Of a stretch of DNA of 64,000 bases, positions 1-9,349 are shown one piece after another (position 1 is the first letter of the stretch; each line of letters opens with the position of its first letter). The DNA is from Nocardioides marmotae (lineage in GTDB: Bacteria; Actinomycetota; Actinomycetes; Propionibacteriales; Nocardioidaceae), in assembly GCF_013177455.1 (NCBI RefSeq), contig NZ_CP053660.1, positions 434,001 through 498,000 of the forward strand, given 5' to 3'. The notes under the pieces were generated by a model. The model was not told the origin of the DNA, ran no database searches, and was given only the letters and a program-made list of their open reading frames with translations. Position numbers and translations under genes: made by a program.

Positions 1-479
1 CCGTCGTCCTCGCCCGCGCCGGGCTGGCCCGGATCGGGCGGCTCGACGAGGTGACCGAGGTGCTCGACCCGCTCCAGGTGCTCCCGGCCCCCGGGCAGGG
101 CGCCCTCGCGATCGAGTGCCGCAGCGACGACCCGCTGCTCGCGGGCCTCGTCGCGCTGGAGGACCCGGCGACCCGTGCGGCCGTCGATGCAGAACGTGCC
201 GTCCTCGCGACCCTCGAGGGCGGGTGCACCGCCCCGATCGGTGCGCTCGCGGAGGTCGTCGAGGGCGAGGACGGCGAAGAGCTGTGGGTCAGAGCCGTGG
301 CGCTCTCCCCCGACGGGGCGCTCTCGGTGCGGATGTCCGCATCGGGATCGCCCACCGACGCGGTCGGCGTCGGCACCCGGCTCGGCGGCGAGATGCTCGC
401 CGACGGAGCCGGGGACCTCGACCAGCACGACCAGCAGGACCAGCCACAACTCGAGCCAGAACAGGTGCGCAACGCATGA
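1..479 (+). CDS. hemC: Porphobilinogen deaminase, C-terminal part (cut by window edge)
   Basis: The last 158 codons of hydroxymethylbilane synthase, the cytoplasmic enzyme that joins four porphobilinogens in tetrapyrrole synthesis. The reading frame is open from base 3, so the start lies left of the window. The motif PAPGQGALAIECR and the loop LEGGCTAPIG, whose cysteine carries the dipyrromethane cofactor, are diagnostic. The tail is rich in Asp and Gln (DLDQHDQQDQPQ) and is probably disordered. The stop codon overlaps the next ATG (ATGA), which couples it to the hemD fusion gene and then hemB in one operon. Confidence 0.95.
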   Translation, partial: VVLARAGLARIGRLDEVTEVLDPLQVLPAPGQGALAIECRSDDPLLAGLVALEDPATRAAVDAERAVLATLEGGCTAPIGALAEVVEGEDGEELWVRAVALSPDGALSVRMSASGSPTDAVGVGTRLGGEMLADGAGDLDQHDQQDQPQLEPEQVRNA

Positions 480-2140
480 CCCGAGGCAAGACCACCCCCG
501 TCACCACCACCCCCGGCTGGGTGTCGTTCGTCGGCAGCGGCCCGGGTGACCCGGACCTGCTCACCGTGCGTGCCGCGGAGCTGCTCCGCCAAGCCGAGGT
601 CGTGGTGACCGAGGCGCCCGAGCACGTCTCCCTCGTCCGCACCGTCCTCGGCCTGCCCGAGCCGGTGGAGGGCGTCGAGCCCGACCCCGAGCAGCAGGTC
701 GGCCCGGAGATCGTCGACGGCGGCTTCGGCGAGGACGGCCAGCCGCTGACCCACGCCGCCCGCGCGAAGGTCATCGTCAAGCAGGCCAAGCGCGGCCTGC
801 GCGTGGTCCGGCTGATGACCGGCGACCCGTTCATCTACGCCTCCGGGCCCGAGGAGGCCCAGGCCTGCGCCAAGGCCTGCATCGGCTTCGAGATCGTCCC
901 GGGCGTCTCCTCGGTCAGCGCGGTCCCGGCGTACGCCGGCATCCCGCTCACCACCAAGGACCACCGCGAGGTCGCGGTCGTGACCTGCGGGGAGAAGGTC
1001 GACTGGGCGCAGTACGCCGACGACCGCACGCTCGTGCTGCTCTCGGCCGTCGGCCAGATCGGCGAGATCTCCAAGGCGCTCGTGGCCGCGGGCCGCAGCC
1101 CGCAGACGCCGGTCGCGATGACCCGCGTCGGCACCACCACGGGGCAGTCCACGGTCTGCTCCACGCTGGCCGACATCGCCGCCGACGCCCGCGCCGCGCG
1201 GATGGCGCCGCCGGCGATCATCGTCGTCGGCCAGGTCGTCGACCTGCGCGAGACGCTGTCGTGGTTCGAGACCAAGCCGCTCTTCGGCTGGCGCGTGCTC
1301 GTCCCGCGCACCAAGGACCAGGCCGGCGTGCTGTCGACCCGGCTCCGCGGCTACGGCGCGGTGCCCGAGGAGGTCCCGACCATCTCGGTCGAGCCGCCGC
1401 GCAACCCGCTGCAGATGGACAAGGCCGTCCGCGGCCTCGTCGAGGGCCGCTACGAGTGGATCGCCTTCACCTCGGTCAACGCGGTCAAGGCGGTGCGCGA
1501 GAAGTTCGAGGAGTACGGCCTCGACGCGCGTGCCTTCTCCGGGCTCAAGATCGCCGCGGTCGGCGACAAGACCGCCCAGGCCATCGCCGCCTGGGGCCTG
1601 CGCGCCGACCTGGTGCCGACCGGTGAGCAGTCCGCCGCCGGCCTGCTCGAGGTGTGGCCGGAGTACGACGAGGTGCTCGACCCGATCAACCGGGTCTTCC
1701 TGCCCCGCGCCGACATCGCCACCGAGAACCTCGTCGCCGGCCTGGTCGACCTCGGCTGGGAGTGCGACGACGTCACGGCGTACCGGACCGTCCGCGCCAC
1801 CCCGCCGCCGGCCCCGGTGCGCGACGCGATCAAGACCGGCAAGTTCGACGCGGTCGTCTTCACCTCCTCGTCGACCGTGCGCAACCTCGTCGGCATCGCC
1901 GGCAAGCCGCACCCGTCGACGGTCATCGCGGTCATCGGCCCGCAGACGGCCAAGACGGCCGAGGAGCACGGCCTGCGGGTCGACGTGATGGCGCCCAAGC
2001 CCGACGTCGAGGTGCTCGTCGACGCGCTGGCCGACTTCGGTGCCGCGCGGCGCCAGTCGATGGTCGACGCCGGCCAGCCGGTCACCCGCCCGTCCGAGCG
2101 CAAGCCGGCCGCCCGGCGTACCAAGGCCTCCTCGCGGTGA
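476..2140 (+). CDS. hemD: Uroporphyrinogen-III methyltransferase / uroporphyrinogen-III synthase fusion
   Basis: A 554-residue two-domain enzyme. The N-terminal half (about 14-260) is a CobA/CysG-type SAM methyltransferase with GSGPGD at 20-25 and the motifs [11 protein letters not shown] and [19 protein letters not shown]. It makes precorrin-2 for sirohaem or cobalamin. The C-terminal half (about 275-520) is uroporphyrinogen-III synthase (GWRVLVPRT, then [10 protein letters not shown] and [10 protein letters not shown]), which cyclises hydroxymethylbilane. This fusion is common in actinobacteria and sits at the branch point between haem and sirohaem. The ATG overlaps the hemC stop, and its own stop overlaps the GTG of hemB. 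Confidence 0.95.
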   Translation: MTRGKTTPVTTTPGWVSFVGSGPGDPDLLTVRAAELLRQAEVVVTEAPEHVSLVRTVLGLPEPVEGVEPDPEQQVGPEIVDGGFGEDGQPLTHAARAKVIVKQAKRGLRVVRLMTGDPFIYASGPEEAQACAKACIGFEIVPGVSSVSAVPAYAGIPLTTKDHREVAVVTCGEKVDWAQYADDRTLVLLSAVGQIGEISKALVAAGRSPQTPVAMTRVGTTTGQSTVCSTLADIAADARAARMAPPAIIVVGQVVDLRETLSWFETKPLFGWRVLVPRTKDQAGVLSTRLRGYGAVPEEVPTISVEPPRNPLQMDKAVRGLVEGRYEWIAFTSVNAVKAVREKFEEYGLDARAFSGLKIAAVGDKTAQAIAAWGLRADLVPTGEQSAAGLLEVWPEYDEVLDPINRVFLPRADIATENLVAGLVDLGWECDDVTAYRTVRATPPPAPVRDAIKTGKFDAVVFTSSSTVRNLVGIAGKPHPSTVIAVIGPQTAKTAEEHGLRVDVMAPKPDVEVLVDALADFGAARRQSMVDAGQPVTRPSERKPAARRTKASSR

Positions 2141-3144
2141 CCGACGCCGCCGAGGGGCTCGCCCCGGGCCTGCGACCCGTCGTCCGCCCGCGGCGCCTGC
2201 GCACGACGCCGGCGCTGCGGCGGATGGTCGCGGAGACCTCGCTCGAGGCGCGGCAGCTGGTGCTGCCGCTCTTCGTGCGCGAGGGGCTCGAGGAGCCGGT
2301 GCCGATCTCCTCGATGCCCGGGGTGGTGCAGCACTCGCGCTCCTCGCTGCTCGCGGCGGTCGCCGAGGCGGCCGAGCTCGGGCTCGGCGGGGTGATGCTC
2401 TTCGGCATCCCGGAGACCAAGGACGCCACCGGCTCGGGCGCCGTCGACCCCGGCGGCGTGCTGAACCTGGCGATCACCGACGTGGTCGCCGAGGTCGGCG
2501 ACGCGCTGACGGTGATGAGCGACCTGTGCCTCGATGAGTTCACCGACCACGGGCACTGCGGCGTGCTCACCCCCGACGGCCGGGTCGACAACGACCGGAC
2601 GTTGGAGCGGTACGCCGAGATGGCGCTCGCCCAGGCCGACGCCGGCGTCGACATGGTCGGCCCGAGCGGGATGATGGACGGGCAGGTCGCCGTCGTCCGC
2701 GCCGCCCTGGATGGCGCCGACCACACCGACGTCTCGGTGCTGGCCTACTCCGCCAAGTACGCCTCGGCCTTCTTCGGCCCCTTCCGCGAGGCCGTCGACT
2801 CCTCCCTCGTCGGGGACCGCCGGACCTACCAGCAGGACCCCGCCAACGGCACCGAGGGCGTCCGCGAGGCGCTGCTCGACGTCGCGCAGGGCGCGGACCT
2901 GGTCATGGTGAAGCCGGCGCTGTCCTACCTCGACGTCGTCCGTCGCGTGCGCGACGCCGTCGACGTCCCCGTCGCCGCCTACAACGTCTCCGGTGAGTAC
3001 GCCATGCTCGAGGCCGCCGCCGCCCAGGGCTGGATCGACCGCGAGCCGGCCATCCTCGAGGCGCTCACCTCGATCCGCCGCGCCGGCGCCGACATCGTGC
3101 TGACCTACTGGGCCGCCGAGGCCGCCCGCCTGCTGCGTTCCTGA
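2137..3144 (+). CDS. hemB: Delta-aminolevulinic acid dehydratase (porphobilinogen synthase)
   Basis: A 335-residue enzyme that condenses two 5-aminolevulinates to porphobilinogen. The GTG start overlaps the hemD stop. Both catalytic lysines are visible: K207 in AYSAKYAS and the Schiff-base K259 in [11 protein letters not shown]. The metal loop at 129-142 reads [14 protein letters not shown]. It keeps the aspartate (D133) typical of magnesium-type enzymes but retains two of the cysteines (131 and 141) seen in zinc-type ones. Last gene of the hemC-hemD-hemB operon; the following gene is convergent, 24 bases away. Confidence 0.96.
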   Translation: MTDAAEGLAPGLRPVVRPRRLRTTPALRRMVAETSLEARQLVLPLFVREGLEEPVPISSMPGVVQHSRSSLLAAVAEAAELGLGGVMLFGIPETKDATGSGAVDPGGVLNLAITDVVAEVGDALTVMSDLCLDEFTDHGHCGVLTPDGRVDNDRTLERYAEMALAQADAGVDMVGPSGMMDGQVAVVRAALDGADHTDVSVLAYSAKYASAFFGPFREAVDSSLVGDRRTYQQDPANGTEGVREALLDVAQGADLVMVKPALSYLDVVRRVRDAVDVPVAAYNVSGEYAMLEAAAAQGWIDREPAILEALTSIRRAGADIVLTYWAAEAARLLRS

Positions 3145-3168
3145 TCGTCGGGCCAGCCCCGACCCCGG

Positions 3169-3513
3169 TCAGGGGGCGGGGCGGGGCCCGGTGAGCGCGT
3201 CGGCCAGGTCGACGTCGACCACCTCGTGGTGGTCGACGTGCGGGTCCTTCTCGACCAGCAGGTCGTCGTCGCCGGGGTAGAAGACCGCGACGTGCGGCTC
3301 CGCGCCGGCGAAGCGTCGTACCGCGTCCATGGACTCCCAGAACGACAGGGTGACCACCTCGACGAGGCCGTCGTCCAATGCCCGCCGCAGGACGACGGCG
3401 CCGAGGTTGCCGGGCGTCGAGCGGTACTCCCGGATCCCGGTCCGGGACTGGTGGGCGAGGTACGCCTCGGCGTCCTCGGCGCGGACCGCGCCACGCCACC
3501 GTCGCAGGATCAT
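3169..3513 (-). CDS. Small ABM-like (dimeric alpha-beta barrel) protein
   Basis: A 114-residue protein. The ATG at 3513 is preferred because a good ribosome site (GAGGGAG, 7 bases upstream) precedes it; the frame runs on upstream to 3639 but that part has poor coding character. The pattern AEAYLAHQ...GIREYRSTPGNLGAVVLRR...EVVTLSFWESMDAVRRFAG fits the antibiotic-biosynthesis-monooxygenase/heme-degrading ferredoxin-like fold: two beta-alpha-beta units with a W-x-S-x2-A helix start. Many such proteins are small monooxygenases or isomerases, but no catalytic residue fixes the function here. It stands alone, convergent with hemB. Confidence 0.7.
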   Translation of the reverse strand: MILRRWRGAVRAEDAEAYLAHQSRTGIREYRSTPGNLGAVVLRRALDDGLVEVVTLSFWESMDAVRRFAGAEPHVAVFYPGDDDLLVEKDPHVDHHEVVDVDLADALTGPRPAP

Positions 3514-3692
3514 CCCGAGCTCCCTCGCTGCTCCTCGCCCCCGAGTCGGGGTGGGATCCACGGAACCACGGCCGACCCGGCCCTGTCGACCAACGGTGCG
3601 GCATGACGTCGTCCCGCGGATCGGCACCTGCCCCGCCATCCGGGTGGGCCGAGCGCCCGCGATCGCCGTCGTCTCTGGCGCACACTGAGTGG

Positions 3693-4130
3693 GTGAACGG
3701 ACCAGGAAGCCTCGCTGGCGCCAGTCCCGCTGAGCACGCCTTCCCGCCCAGTGGTCTGCCCAGGAAGAACCACTTCCTCCGGGGTGACTTCGTCGAGTAC
3801 TTCGCCGATGCCACCGATCGCTCCAGCGCCGGTGACATCCCTTCGGGGACCCCTGGCATCGTGCTCTCCCTCACCGACGCGGTCGCCGTCGACGTTGCTT
3901 GGGCGACCCGCGCGGGCGGCATCGTCTTCGACGCGATCTACGACCAGGACCACCTGGGGCGGCTGACCGCCGACGAGTTCGACCGCCGGCTCCACGAGGT
4001 GAGGACCGGGGATCGGCAGCCCGGCCCTTCCGACGTGGATGGACTCGGGCACGAGATCCAGGACTTCCCCGAGGCCGTCCTCGTGCACGATCGAGTGGAC
4101 CCGCCGACGGGCGGCCCGCCGACACCGTGA
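3693..4130 (+). CDS. Hypothetical protein, no recognised family
   Basis: A possible 145-residue protein starting at GTG 3693. Codon use is coding-like but noticeably more relaxed than in its neighbours (GGA, AGT, CCT, GTT and GAT appear repeatedly), which suggests recent acquisition. The middle reads TPGIVLSLTDAVAVDVAW followed by an acidic stretch DQDHLGRLTADEFDRRLHEV that looks helical, and the end is proline-rich. I recognise no domain. CACACT lies 6 bases before the GTG and could be a weak leaderless -10. It ends just before a Nudix remnant in the same frame, so it may itself be part of a decayed locus. Confidence 0.4.
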   Translation: MNGPGSLAGASPAEHAFPPSGLPRKNHFLRGDFVEYFADATDRSSAGDIPSGTPGIVLSLTDAVAVDVAWATRAGGIVFDAIYDQDHLGRLTADEFDRRLHEVRTGDRQPGPSDVDGLGHEIQDFPEAVLVHDRVDPPTGGPPTP

Positions 4131-4430
4131 CGGGTATCGCGTCGCCGGTGGGCGTGGTTGGACCCGCGCGGCTGGCGCGAGCTGGCGGAGGAGACCGGCA
4201 TCGCGGGCGACGACCTCGTCTCCCTGGGGTCCCACGTCGTGCCGTGCGCGGTCCACGGGGAGGACCACGTCGACCTCTTCGTCACGCAGATGCAGCTGAC
4301 CGATGGGGACATCGACTGTCGCGAGGGTCGGCAGATCGTGTTCGTCGAGCCGGAGGCGATCACCGACCTCGACCTGACCGACATGACGCGGGCGCTGCTG
4401 GAGACCGTGCTGTCCGCTCGGCCTGGATGA
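4131..4430 (+). pseudogene. Nudix hydrolase remnant (C-terminal half only)
   Basis: The open frame after the stop at 4128-4130 encodes DPRGWRELAEETGI, the second half of a Nudix box (RE-x-x-EE-x-G), followed by VSLGSHVVPCAVHGEDHVDLFVTQ and IVFVEPEAITDLDLTDMTRA, which match the C-terminal strands and helix of MutT-like enzymes. The N-terminal strands and the GG-x5-E half of the box are absent in all three frames upstream. An N-terminally truncated gene that has lost the catalytic motif is the simplest reading. A short translated fragment from TTG 4158 cannot be excluded. Confidence 0.55.
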
Positions 4431-4507
4431 GCGAGCGGCGGCACACGCAGCCGGGCGGATGTCCACATGCGGGTCGCCGACCCCTGGCGCATCGAGGACG
4501 TCGAGCG

Positions 4508-4513
4508 TATAAT
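4508..4513 (+). promoter_or_regulatory. -10 box (TATAAT) of the HNH nuclease gene
   Basis: A perfect TATAAT, rare in DNA this GC-rich, ends 7 bases before the ATG at 4521. That places transcription start at or within a base of the start codon, so the message is probably leaderless. No good -35 is seen (TGGCGC at 4485-4490). Confidence 0.65.
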
Positions 4514-4528
4514 CGAAGATATGTTCGA
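4513..4528. promoter_or_regulatory. LexA (SOS) box overlapping the HNH gene start
   Basis: TCGAAGATATGTTCGA matches the actinobacterial SOS box TCGAAC-N4-GTTCGA at 11 of 12 fixed positions. It covers the end of the -10 element, the expected transcription start and the start codon, an ideal place for repression. LexA boxes of this kind are known in front of mycobacterial 13E12 (DUF222) genes, the family of the gene that follows. Confidence 0.7.
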
Positions 4529-5864
4529 CTTTCCGGCGTCCGCAGAGACCGGGATGCTGGCTGCCTCGAGCATCGCGCACGTCCGCGAGCAGCTGACGGC
4601 TGCGCTGCAGCTCCCGTCCGGGTTGGACGACGCGGACCGGATCGACTCGATCACCGCGCTGGAGGACCTCGTCCGCGTGGCCACCGCGGCGCAGGCGGCG
4701 CTAGCGCGCGAGCTCGACGCGGCGCAGCGAGAGGTGCAGGCGCGGGCCGGCGTGCCGGCGGCCGTCCGGGGTCGCGGGGTGGCCGCCCAGGTGGCGCTGG
4801 CGCGCAAGGAGTCCCACCACCGCGGGCAGCGGCACCTGGGGATCGCGAAGCTCGTGGCCGCGGAGATGCCCCACCTGTGGGCCGCCTGGAGGCAGGGCAA
4901 GGTGACCGAGCACGGCGTCAGCCTCGCCCTGCGCGAGACCGCGTGCCTGGAGGTCGAGGACCGGCTGGAGGTCGACCGGCTGCTGGCCGCCGACCCCGGC
5001 GCGCTGGACCGGTGCGGCGAGCGCGAGATCGCCTCGTCCTGCCGCAGGCACGCCGCCCGCCTCGACGCGGCCGCGGTGGTGAAGCGACAACGTCGGGCCC
5101 ACGCCGACCGCTGCGTCACGATCCGGCCCGCGCCGGACGCGATGGTCTACCTGACCGCCCTGCTGCCGGTGAAGGACGGCGTCGCCGCCTACGCCGCCCT
5201 GACGAGGGCCGCGGAGTCGGCCCGGGCGGCGGGCGAGGACCGCACCCGCGGCCAGGTCATGGCCGACACGCTGGTCGACTCCGTCCTGGGCGCGCACGAG
5301 GCGACCACGGGCGCGAAGGTCGAGCTGGGCCTGGTGATGACCGACCGCAGCGTCCTCGGCGATGCCGAGGACCCGGCGTACGTCGAGGGGTTCGGCTGGG
5401 TGCCGGCCGAGCTCGGGCGGGTGGTCCTCGACGCGACCCTCGCGGGGACGGTCGACACCGACGAGGCCCTGGTGCACCTGCGCAGGCTCTACGCGAGCCC
5501 GACCACCGGCGAGCTCGTCGCGATGGACTCCCGGGCCCGCGCCTTCCCGAAGGCGCTGGGCAGGTTCGTCCGGCTCCGCGACCAGGTGTGCCGCACCCCG
5601 TGGTGCGACGCCCCGATCCGGCAGATCGACCACGTCGACCCGGTCACGGAGGGTGGCCCCACCTCCGGCAGGAACGGCCAGGGCCTGTGCCAGGCCTGCA
5701 ACCTGGCCAAGGAGGCGCCGGGGTGGCGAGCCGGTCTCGCACCTGACGGCTCAGTGGAGACCATCACCCCGACCGGCCACCGACATCGCACCTGCCCGCC
5801 CGTCCTCGTCGACGTCCACGACCGACCGCCCCTGCGGGTGCGGCACTACGTCCTCGCCACCTGA
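4521..5864 (+). CDS. DUF222 / HNH endonuclease (13E12 family), SOS-controlled
   Basis: A 447-residue protein. The N-terminal two-thirds is the helical DUF222 domain (ALEDLVRVATAAQAALARELDAAQ...GRGVAAQVALARKES). The C-terminal HNH nuclease runs from CRTPWCDAPIRQIDHV through to CQACNLAKEAPGW, with zinc-type cysteine pairs and the catalytic histidine of the IDH motif. The ATG at 4521 is chosen over in-frame codons from 4467 because TATAAT sits 7 bases upstream and a LexA box covers the start. Such proteins occur in many copies in actinobacterial genomes; their cellular substrate is unknown. Possibly a domesticated mobile nuclease. Convergent with the transglycosylase gene. Confidence 0.85.
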   Translation: MFDFPASAETGMLAASSIAHVREQLTAALQLPSGLDDADRIDSITALEDLVRVATAAQAALARELDAAQREVQARAGVPAAVRGRGVAAQVALARKESHHRGQRHLGIAKLVAAEMPHLWAAWRQGKVTEHGVSLALRETACLEVEDRLEVDRLLAADPGALDRCGEREIASSCRRHAARLDAAAVVKRQRRAHADRCVTIRPAPDAMVYLTALLPVKDGVAAYAALTRAAESARAAGEDRTRGQVMADTLVDSVLGAHEATTGAKVELGLVMTDRSVLGDAEDPAYVEGFGWVPAELGRVVLDATLAGTVDTDEALVHLRRLYASPTTGELVAMDSRARAFPKALGRFVRLRDQVCRTPWCDAPIRQIDHVDPVTEGGPTSGRNGQGLCQACNLAKEAPGWRAGLAPDGSVETITPTGHRHRTCPPVLVDVHDRPPLRVRHYVLAT

Positions 5865-5882
5865 GCCGAGATCAGCGACCGG

Positions 5883-7103
5883 TCAGGGGTTCATGTAGCC
5901 CTTGACGCACTGGTCGAACGGGTCGTCCTTCTTGAAGATGTTGTCGATGTAGCCGTCGAGCGTGCACTGCACGACCGCCTGGGCGAAGCTCAGGATGCCG
6001 TCGACGGGGTCGATGCCGGTGGAGGGCAGCGGCGGGAGCGACGGGGTCGGCAGACCCGGGATGCCGAGACCGCCCTTCGGGCCGTCGCCCTTGCTGTCAC
6101 CGGAGCCCTCGTCGTCGCTGCCGCCGTCGGTGCCCGGCTGGGGCGCCGGCGCGGTGGACGGCTGCGGCGCCGTGCTCGTCCCCGGGGCGGGGGTGATCAC
6201 GGTGTCGGGGCCGGAGCCGGGGCCGTCCGCGGATCCCTGGCCCGGGCCGGGGGCGACCGGGGCGGGGGAGGGGGCGATGACGCCCGCGGCCACGGTGCCG
6301 TTCGGGATCGACATGAAGTCGCCCTCGAGGTAGGCCTCCATGATGCCGAGCACGAGCGAGACGTAGCTGTTGGAGTGGTTGTAGCGGAAGACCGCGGCCC
6401 GCTGGCCGCTGTCGGTGGAGAGGTCGTCGCCGCCGGAGCACAGGTAGACGGCGGTCGCGAGCGCCGCGTCGTCGATGTCCTGCGGGTTGCGCTGGGAGTC
6501 GCCGTCGGAGTCCACGCCGACGACCGACCAGGTCGAGGGGATGAACTGCATCGGCCCGACCGCGCGGTCCCAGACCGCGTCGTTGTCGAACTGGCCGGCG
6601 TCGGTGTCGCGGATGGCCTTGGTGTTGTTCTTGCCGTTGAGCGCGATGCCGTAGATGCCGGGGCGGGCGACGCCCTCGTCGTCGAGGGAGTTGCCGCCGT
6701 ACCGACCGTGGTCGGACTCGACGCGGCCGATCGCGGCGACGAGCTGCCAGGAGAGGTTGCACGTCTCGTCGGCGGAGTTGATGACCGTCTCGGCCCGCTG
6801 GTAGGCGGCGAGCGCGGCGGAGGGGATCGCATTGGTCGAGGCGGTGCGCACGACCTCGCTGGTGTCGCCCTCGACGCCGGGGGCGACCGAACCGGTCGAC
6901 CCCGAGGACACGCTCGCCGGTGCCTCGATCGCCTCCGTCGGCACCGAGGTGCCGTCCGGGAGGGACCTCGACACGGGCGTCTCCGCGGCCACCGTGACGG
7001 GGGCTCCCACGCCCGCCAGGCTCGCGGTCCACGCGGTCGAGAGCACGGCGAGGGGCACGAGGGCCGTCGCGCGCTGCCAGCGACCGAATCGCTTTGCGGA
7101 CAT
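5883..7103 (-). CDS. Secreted lytic murein transglycosylase (SLT_2/MltB-like)
   Basis: A 406-residue exported enzyme that cleaves the MurNAc-GlcNAc bond of peptidoglycan. A signal sequence (basic start, hydrophobic 12-32, likely cut near VTVAAE) leads to a low-complexity linker and then the catalytic domain, about 95-260. The probable catalytic acid is E129 in [11 protein letters not shown], and the family motifs [13 protein letters not shown] and [10 protein letters not shown] follow. Residues 270-365 are rich in Pro, Gly and Ser, and the end ([11 protein letters not shown]) contains a lone cysteine pair with CTLDGY. No lipobox is seen. Probably involved in wall turnover or septum opening. 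Confidence 0.88.
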   Translation of the reverse strand: MSAKRFGRWQRATALVPLAVLSTAWTASLAGVGAPVTVAAETPVSRSLPDGTSVPTEAIEAPASVSSGSTGSVAPGVEGDTSEVVRTASTNAIPSAALAAYQRAETVINSADETCNLSWQLVAAIGRVESDHGRYGGNSLDDEGVARPGIYGIALNGKNNTKAIRDTDAGQFDNDAVWDRAVGPMQFIPSTWSVVGVDSDGDSQRNPQDIDDAALATAVYLCSGGDDLSTDSGQRAAVFRYNHSNSYVSLVLGIMEAYLEGDFMSIPNGTVAAGVIAPSPAPVAPGPGQGSADGPGSGPDTVITPAPGTSTAPQPSTAPAPQPGTDGGSDDEGSGDSKGDGPKGGLGIPGLPTPSLPPLPSTGIDPVDGILSFAQAVVQCTLDGYIDNIFKKDDPFDQCVKGYMNP

Positions 7104-7218
7104 AAGGGGCTCACTCCCGGTTCTGGTGTCTACCCGTCGGCTCTCCCTCGACCGCCGGGTGTGACGTCCACAACGAAGATTGGCACAGCGGGGTTACGCC
7201 TGTGTCCGATTCGTGGGA

Positions 7219-7247
7219 CGTCGGGCCGCCTCCCCAGCGGCCCGACG
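7219..7247. other. Intergenic hairpin upstream of hemL
   Basis: A perfect 11-base inverted repeat (CGTCGGGCCGC and its complement) with a 7-base loop (CTCCCCA) lies between the divergent transglycosylase and hemL genes. It has no T-run. It could be a transcription barrier, or part of the transglycosylase control region. Confidence 0.45.
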
Positions 7248-7270
7248 GCAGATTGCCCAACACCGCGTCA

Positions 7271-7286
7271 CGTGAAACACGTCACC
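7271..7286. promoter_or_regulatory. Crp/FNR-family operator upstream of hemL
   Basis: CGTGAAACACGTCACC contains the full core GTGA-N6-TCAC of the Crp consensus TGTGA-N6-TCACA. Its centre is about 71.5 bases before the leaderless hemL start, a classical class I activation distance. The same CGTGA-N6-TCAC pattern occurs before nuoA. Confidence 0.55.
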
Positions 7287-7337
7287 CGGGTCCGCCCGGC
7301 GTGGCGCACCGGGCGTGGCGCGTTTCGGGTTCTCGGC

Positions 7338-7343
7338 GACAAT
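7338..7343 (+). promoter_or_regulatory. -10 box of hemL (leaderless)
   Basis: GACAAT, five of six bases fitting the actinobacterial -10 pattern, ends 6 bases before the GTG at 7350. No Shine-Dalgarno sequence is present. Confidence 0.5.
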
Positions 7344-7349
7344 GGCGGC

Positions 7350-8666
7350 GTGCCTCTCGACACCGCTGCCTCCGCCGAGCTGTTCGAGCGTGCCCGTGCG
7401 GTGACGCCCGGTGGGGTGAACTCGCCGGTCCGCGCCTTCAACGCCGTCGGCGGGACCCCGCGGTTCATCCGCTCGGCCGCCGGCGCCTGGCTGACCGACC
7501 ACGACGGCAACGAGTACGTCGACCTCATCTGCTCGTGGGGCCCGATGCTGCTCGGCCACGCCCACCCCGAGGTGCTCGCGGCCGTCCAGGCCGCCGTCGC
7601 GCGCGGGACGTCGTACGGCACCCCGACCGAGCCCGAGGTCGAGCTCGCCGAGGAGATCGTCGCCCGCACCTCGGTCGAGCGGGTCCGGTTCGTCTCCTCC
7701 GGCACCGAGGCCACGATGTCGGCGATCCGGCTGGCCCGCGGCTTCACCGGCCGCGACGTGGTCGTGAAGTTCGCCGGCTGCTACCACGGCCACGTCGACG
7801 CGCTGCTCGCCTCGGCCGGCTCCGGCCTCGCGACGTTCGCCGTCCCCGGGACCCCCGGCGTGCCCGCCTCCTCGACCGAGCTGACCCTGGTGCTGCCCTA
7901 CAACGACCGCGCCGCGGTCGAGAAGGTCTTCGCCGAGCACGGCGACCGGATCGCCTGCCTGATCACCGAGGCCGCCCCCGGCAACATGGGCGTCGTCCCG
8001 CCCGAGCCGGGCTTCAACGCCTTCCTGGCCGAGACCTGCGCCCGCCACGGCGCGCTGTTCGTCAGCGACGAGGTGATGACCGGCTTCCGCGCCTCCCGCC
8101 AGGGCCAGTGGGGCCTCGACGGCGCCGTCGAGGGCTGGCGCCCGGACCTGGTGACCTTCGGCAAGGTGATGGGCGGCGGCTTCCCGGCCGCGGCCTTCGG
8201 CGGCCGCGCCGACGTGATGGGCCACCTCGCACCGGAGGGGCCGGTCTACCAGGCCGGCACCCTGTCGGGGAACCCGATCGCGACCACCGCCGGCCTCGCC
8301 ACCCTGCGCCTGGCGACCGACGAGGTCTACGACCACGTCGGCCGCGCCGCCGAGGTCGTCAAGACCGCGGCCGCCGAGGCGCTCGCCGCCGCCGGCGTCC
8401 CGCACACGGTGCAGTCGACCGGCACGATGTTCTCGGTGTTCCTCACCGAGGGCCCGGTCCGCGACTTCGAGGACGCCTCCCGCACCTCGGCCGCCGGGTA
8501 CGCCGCGTTCTTCCACGCCATGCTCGAGCGCCACGTCTACCTCCCGCCCTCGGCGTACGAGACGTGGTTCCTCTCCTCGGCCCACGACGACCGGGCGGTC
8601 TCGACGGTCCTGGACGCCCTGCCCCACGCCGCGCGCGCCGCCGCGGCCGCCATGGACGGAGCCTGA
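7350..8666 (+). CDS. hemL: Glutamate-1-semialdehyde 2,1-aminomutase
   Basis: A 438-residue PLP enzyme that turns glutamate-1-semialdehyde into 5-aminolevulinate, the C5-route entry to haem. It begins [21 protein letters not shown], typical of the family; the PLP lysine is K272 in [11 protein letters not shown], and the substrate-site motif [17 protein letters not shown] is present. GTG 7350 is chosen because the family N-terminus starts here and a -10 box lies 6 bases upstream. It overlaps the next gene by one base (TGATG). The order hemL-phosphatase-thioredoxin-ccdA-resB-ccsB matches M. tuberculosis Rv0524-Rv0529. Confidence 0.96.
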   Translation: MPLDTAASAELFERARAVTPGGVNSPVRAFNAVGGTPRFIRSAAGAWLTDHDGNEYVDLICSWGPMLLGHAHPEVLAAVQAAVARGTSYGTPTEPEVELAEEIVARTSVERVRFVSSGTEATMSAIRLARGFTGRDVVVKFAGCYHGHVDALLASAGSGLATFAVPGTPGVPASSTELTLVLPYNDRAAVEKVFAEHGDRIACLITEAAPGNMGVVPPEPGFNAFLAETCARHGALFVSDEVMTGFRASRQGQWGLDGAVEGWRPDLVTFGKVMGGGFPAAAFGGRADVMGHLAPEGPVYQAGTLSGNPIATTAGLATLRLATDEVYDHVGRAAEVVKTAAAEALAAAGVPHTVQSTGTMFSVFLTEGPVRDFEDASRTSAAGYAAFFHAMLERHVYLPPSAYETWFLSSAHDDRAVSTVLDALPHAARAAAAAMDGA

Positions 8667-9349
8667 TGGCCACCCCCGACACCGTCGTCCACCTCCTGCG
8701 CCACGGGGAGGTGCACAACCCCGACGGCGTCCTCTACGGCCGCCGCGACGGCTTCCACCTCTCCGAGCTCGGCCGGCAGATGGCCGAGAAGGTCGCCGGC
8801 GCGCTGCAGGACCGCGACATCGTCCACATGCGGGTCTCCCCGCTGGAGCGGGTGCGCGAGACCGCTGCGCCGCTCGCGCTGGCGCGCGGCCTGGAGCCGG
8901 TCGTCGACGAGCGGGTCATCGAGTCGACGAACGTCTTCGAGGGCGAGAAGTTCGCCGGTGGCGGCAACGCGCTCAAGGACCCCCGCAACTGGCGGCACCT
9001 GTGGAACCCGATGCGTCCCTCGTGGGGCGAGCCGTACAAGCAGGTCGTCGCGCGGATGATGTCGGCCGTGCACGACGCGCGGATCGCGGCCACCGGCCAC
9101 GAGGCCGTGGTCGTCTCCCACCAGCTGCCGATCTGGATCACCCGGCTGCACGTCGAGCACCGCTCGTTCCTCCACGACCCCCGCAAGCGCCAGTGCACGC
9201 TGTGCTCGGTCACCTCCTTCCACTTCGTGGGCGACCGCGTCACGCAGGTCTCCTACAGCGAGCCCGCCGGCGACCTGATCCCGGTCCAGGACAAGTCGGC
9301 GCCGTTCTCCGCCGGCGGCGCACCCGAGGAGAAGCGGCCGCCCGCATGA
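8666..9349 (+). CDS. Histidine phosphatase family protein (phosphoglycerate mutase-like)
   Basis: A 227-residue member of the branch-1 histidine phosphatase superfamily. The phosphoacceptor motif LLRHGEV is at residues 8-14 and the second histidine is in VVVSHQLPIW. The N-terminal domain continues as YGRRDGFHLSELGRQMAEKV. The last 25 residues are charged and proline-rich. It is conserved between hemL and the cytochrome c maturation genes in actinobacteria, but its substrate is unknown; a true glycolytic mutase is unlikely because that protein is longer in this group. Translationally coupled on both sides. Confidence 0.88.
   Translation: MATPDTVVHLLRHGEVHNPDGVLYGRRDGFHLSELGRQMAEKVAGALQDRDIVHMRVSPLERVRETAAPLALARGLEPVVDERVIESTNVFEGEKFAGGGNALKDPRNWRHLWNPMRPSWGEPYKQVVARMMSAVHDARIAATGHEAVVVSHQLPIWITRLHVEHRSFLHDPRKRQCTLCSVTSFHFVGDRVTQVSYSEPAGDLIPVQDKSAPFSAGGAPEEKRPPA

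Noticed and set aside
3514..3639. N-terminal extension of the ABM-like protein
   Set aside because: The extra 42 residues lack coding bias and the ATG at 3513 has the good ribosome site.
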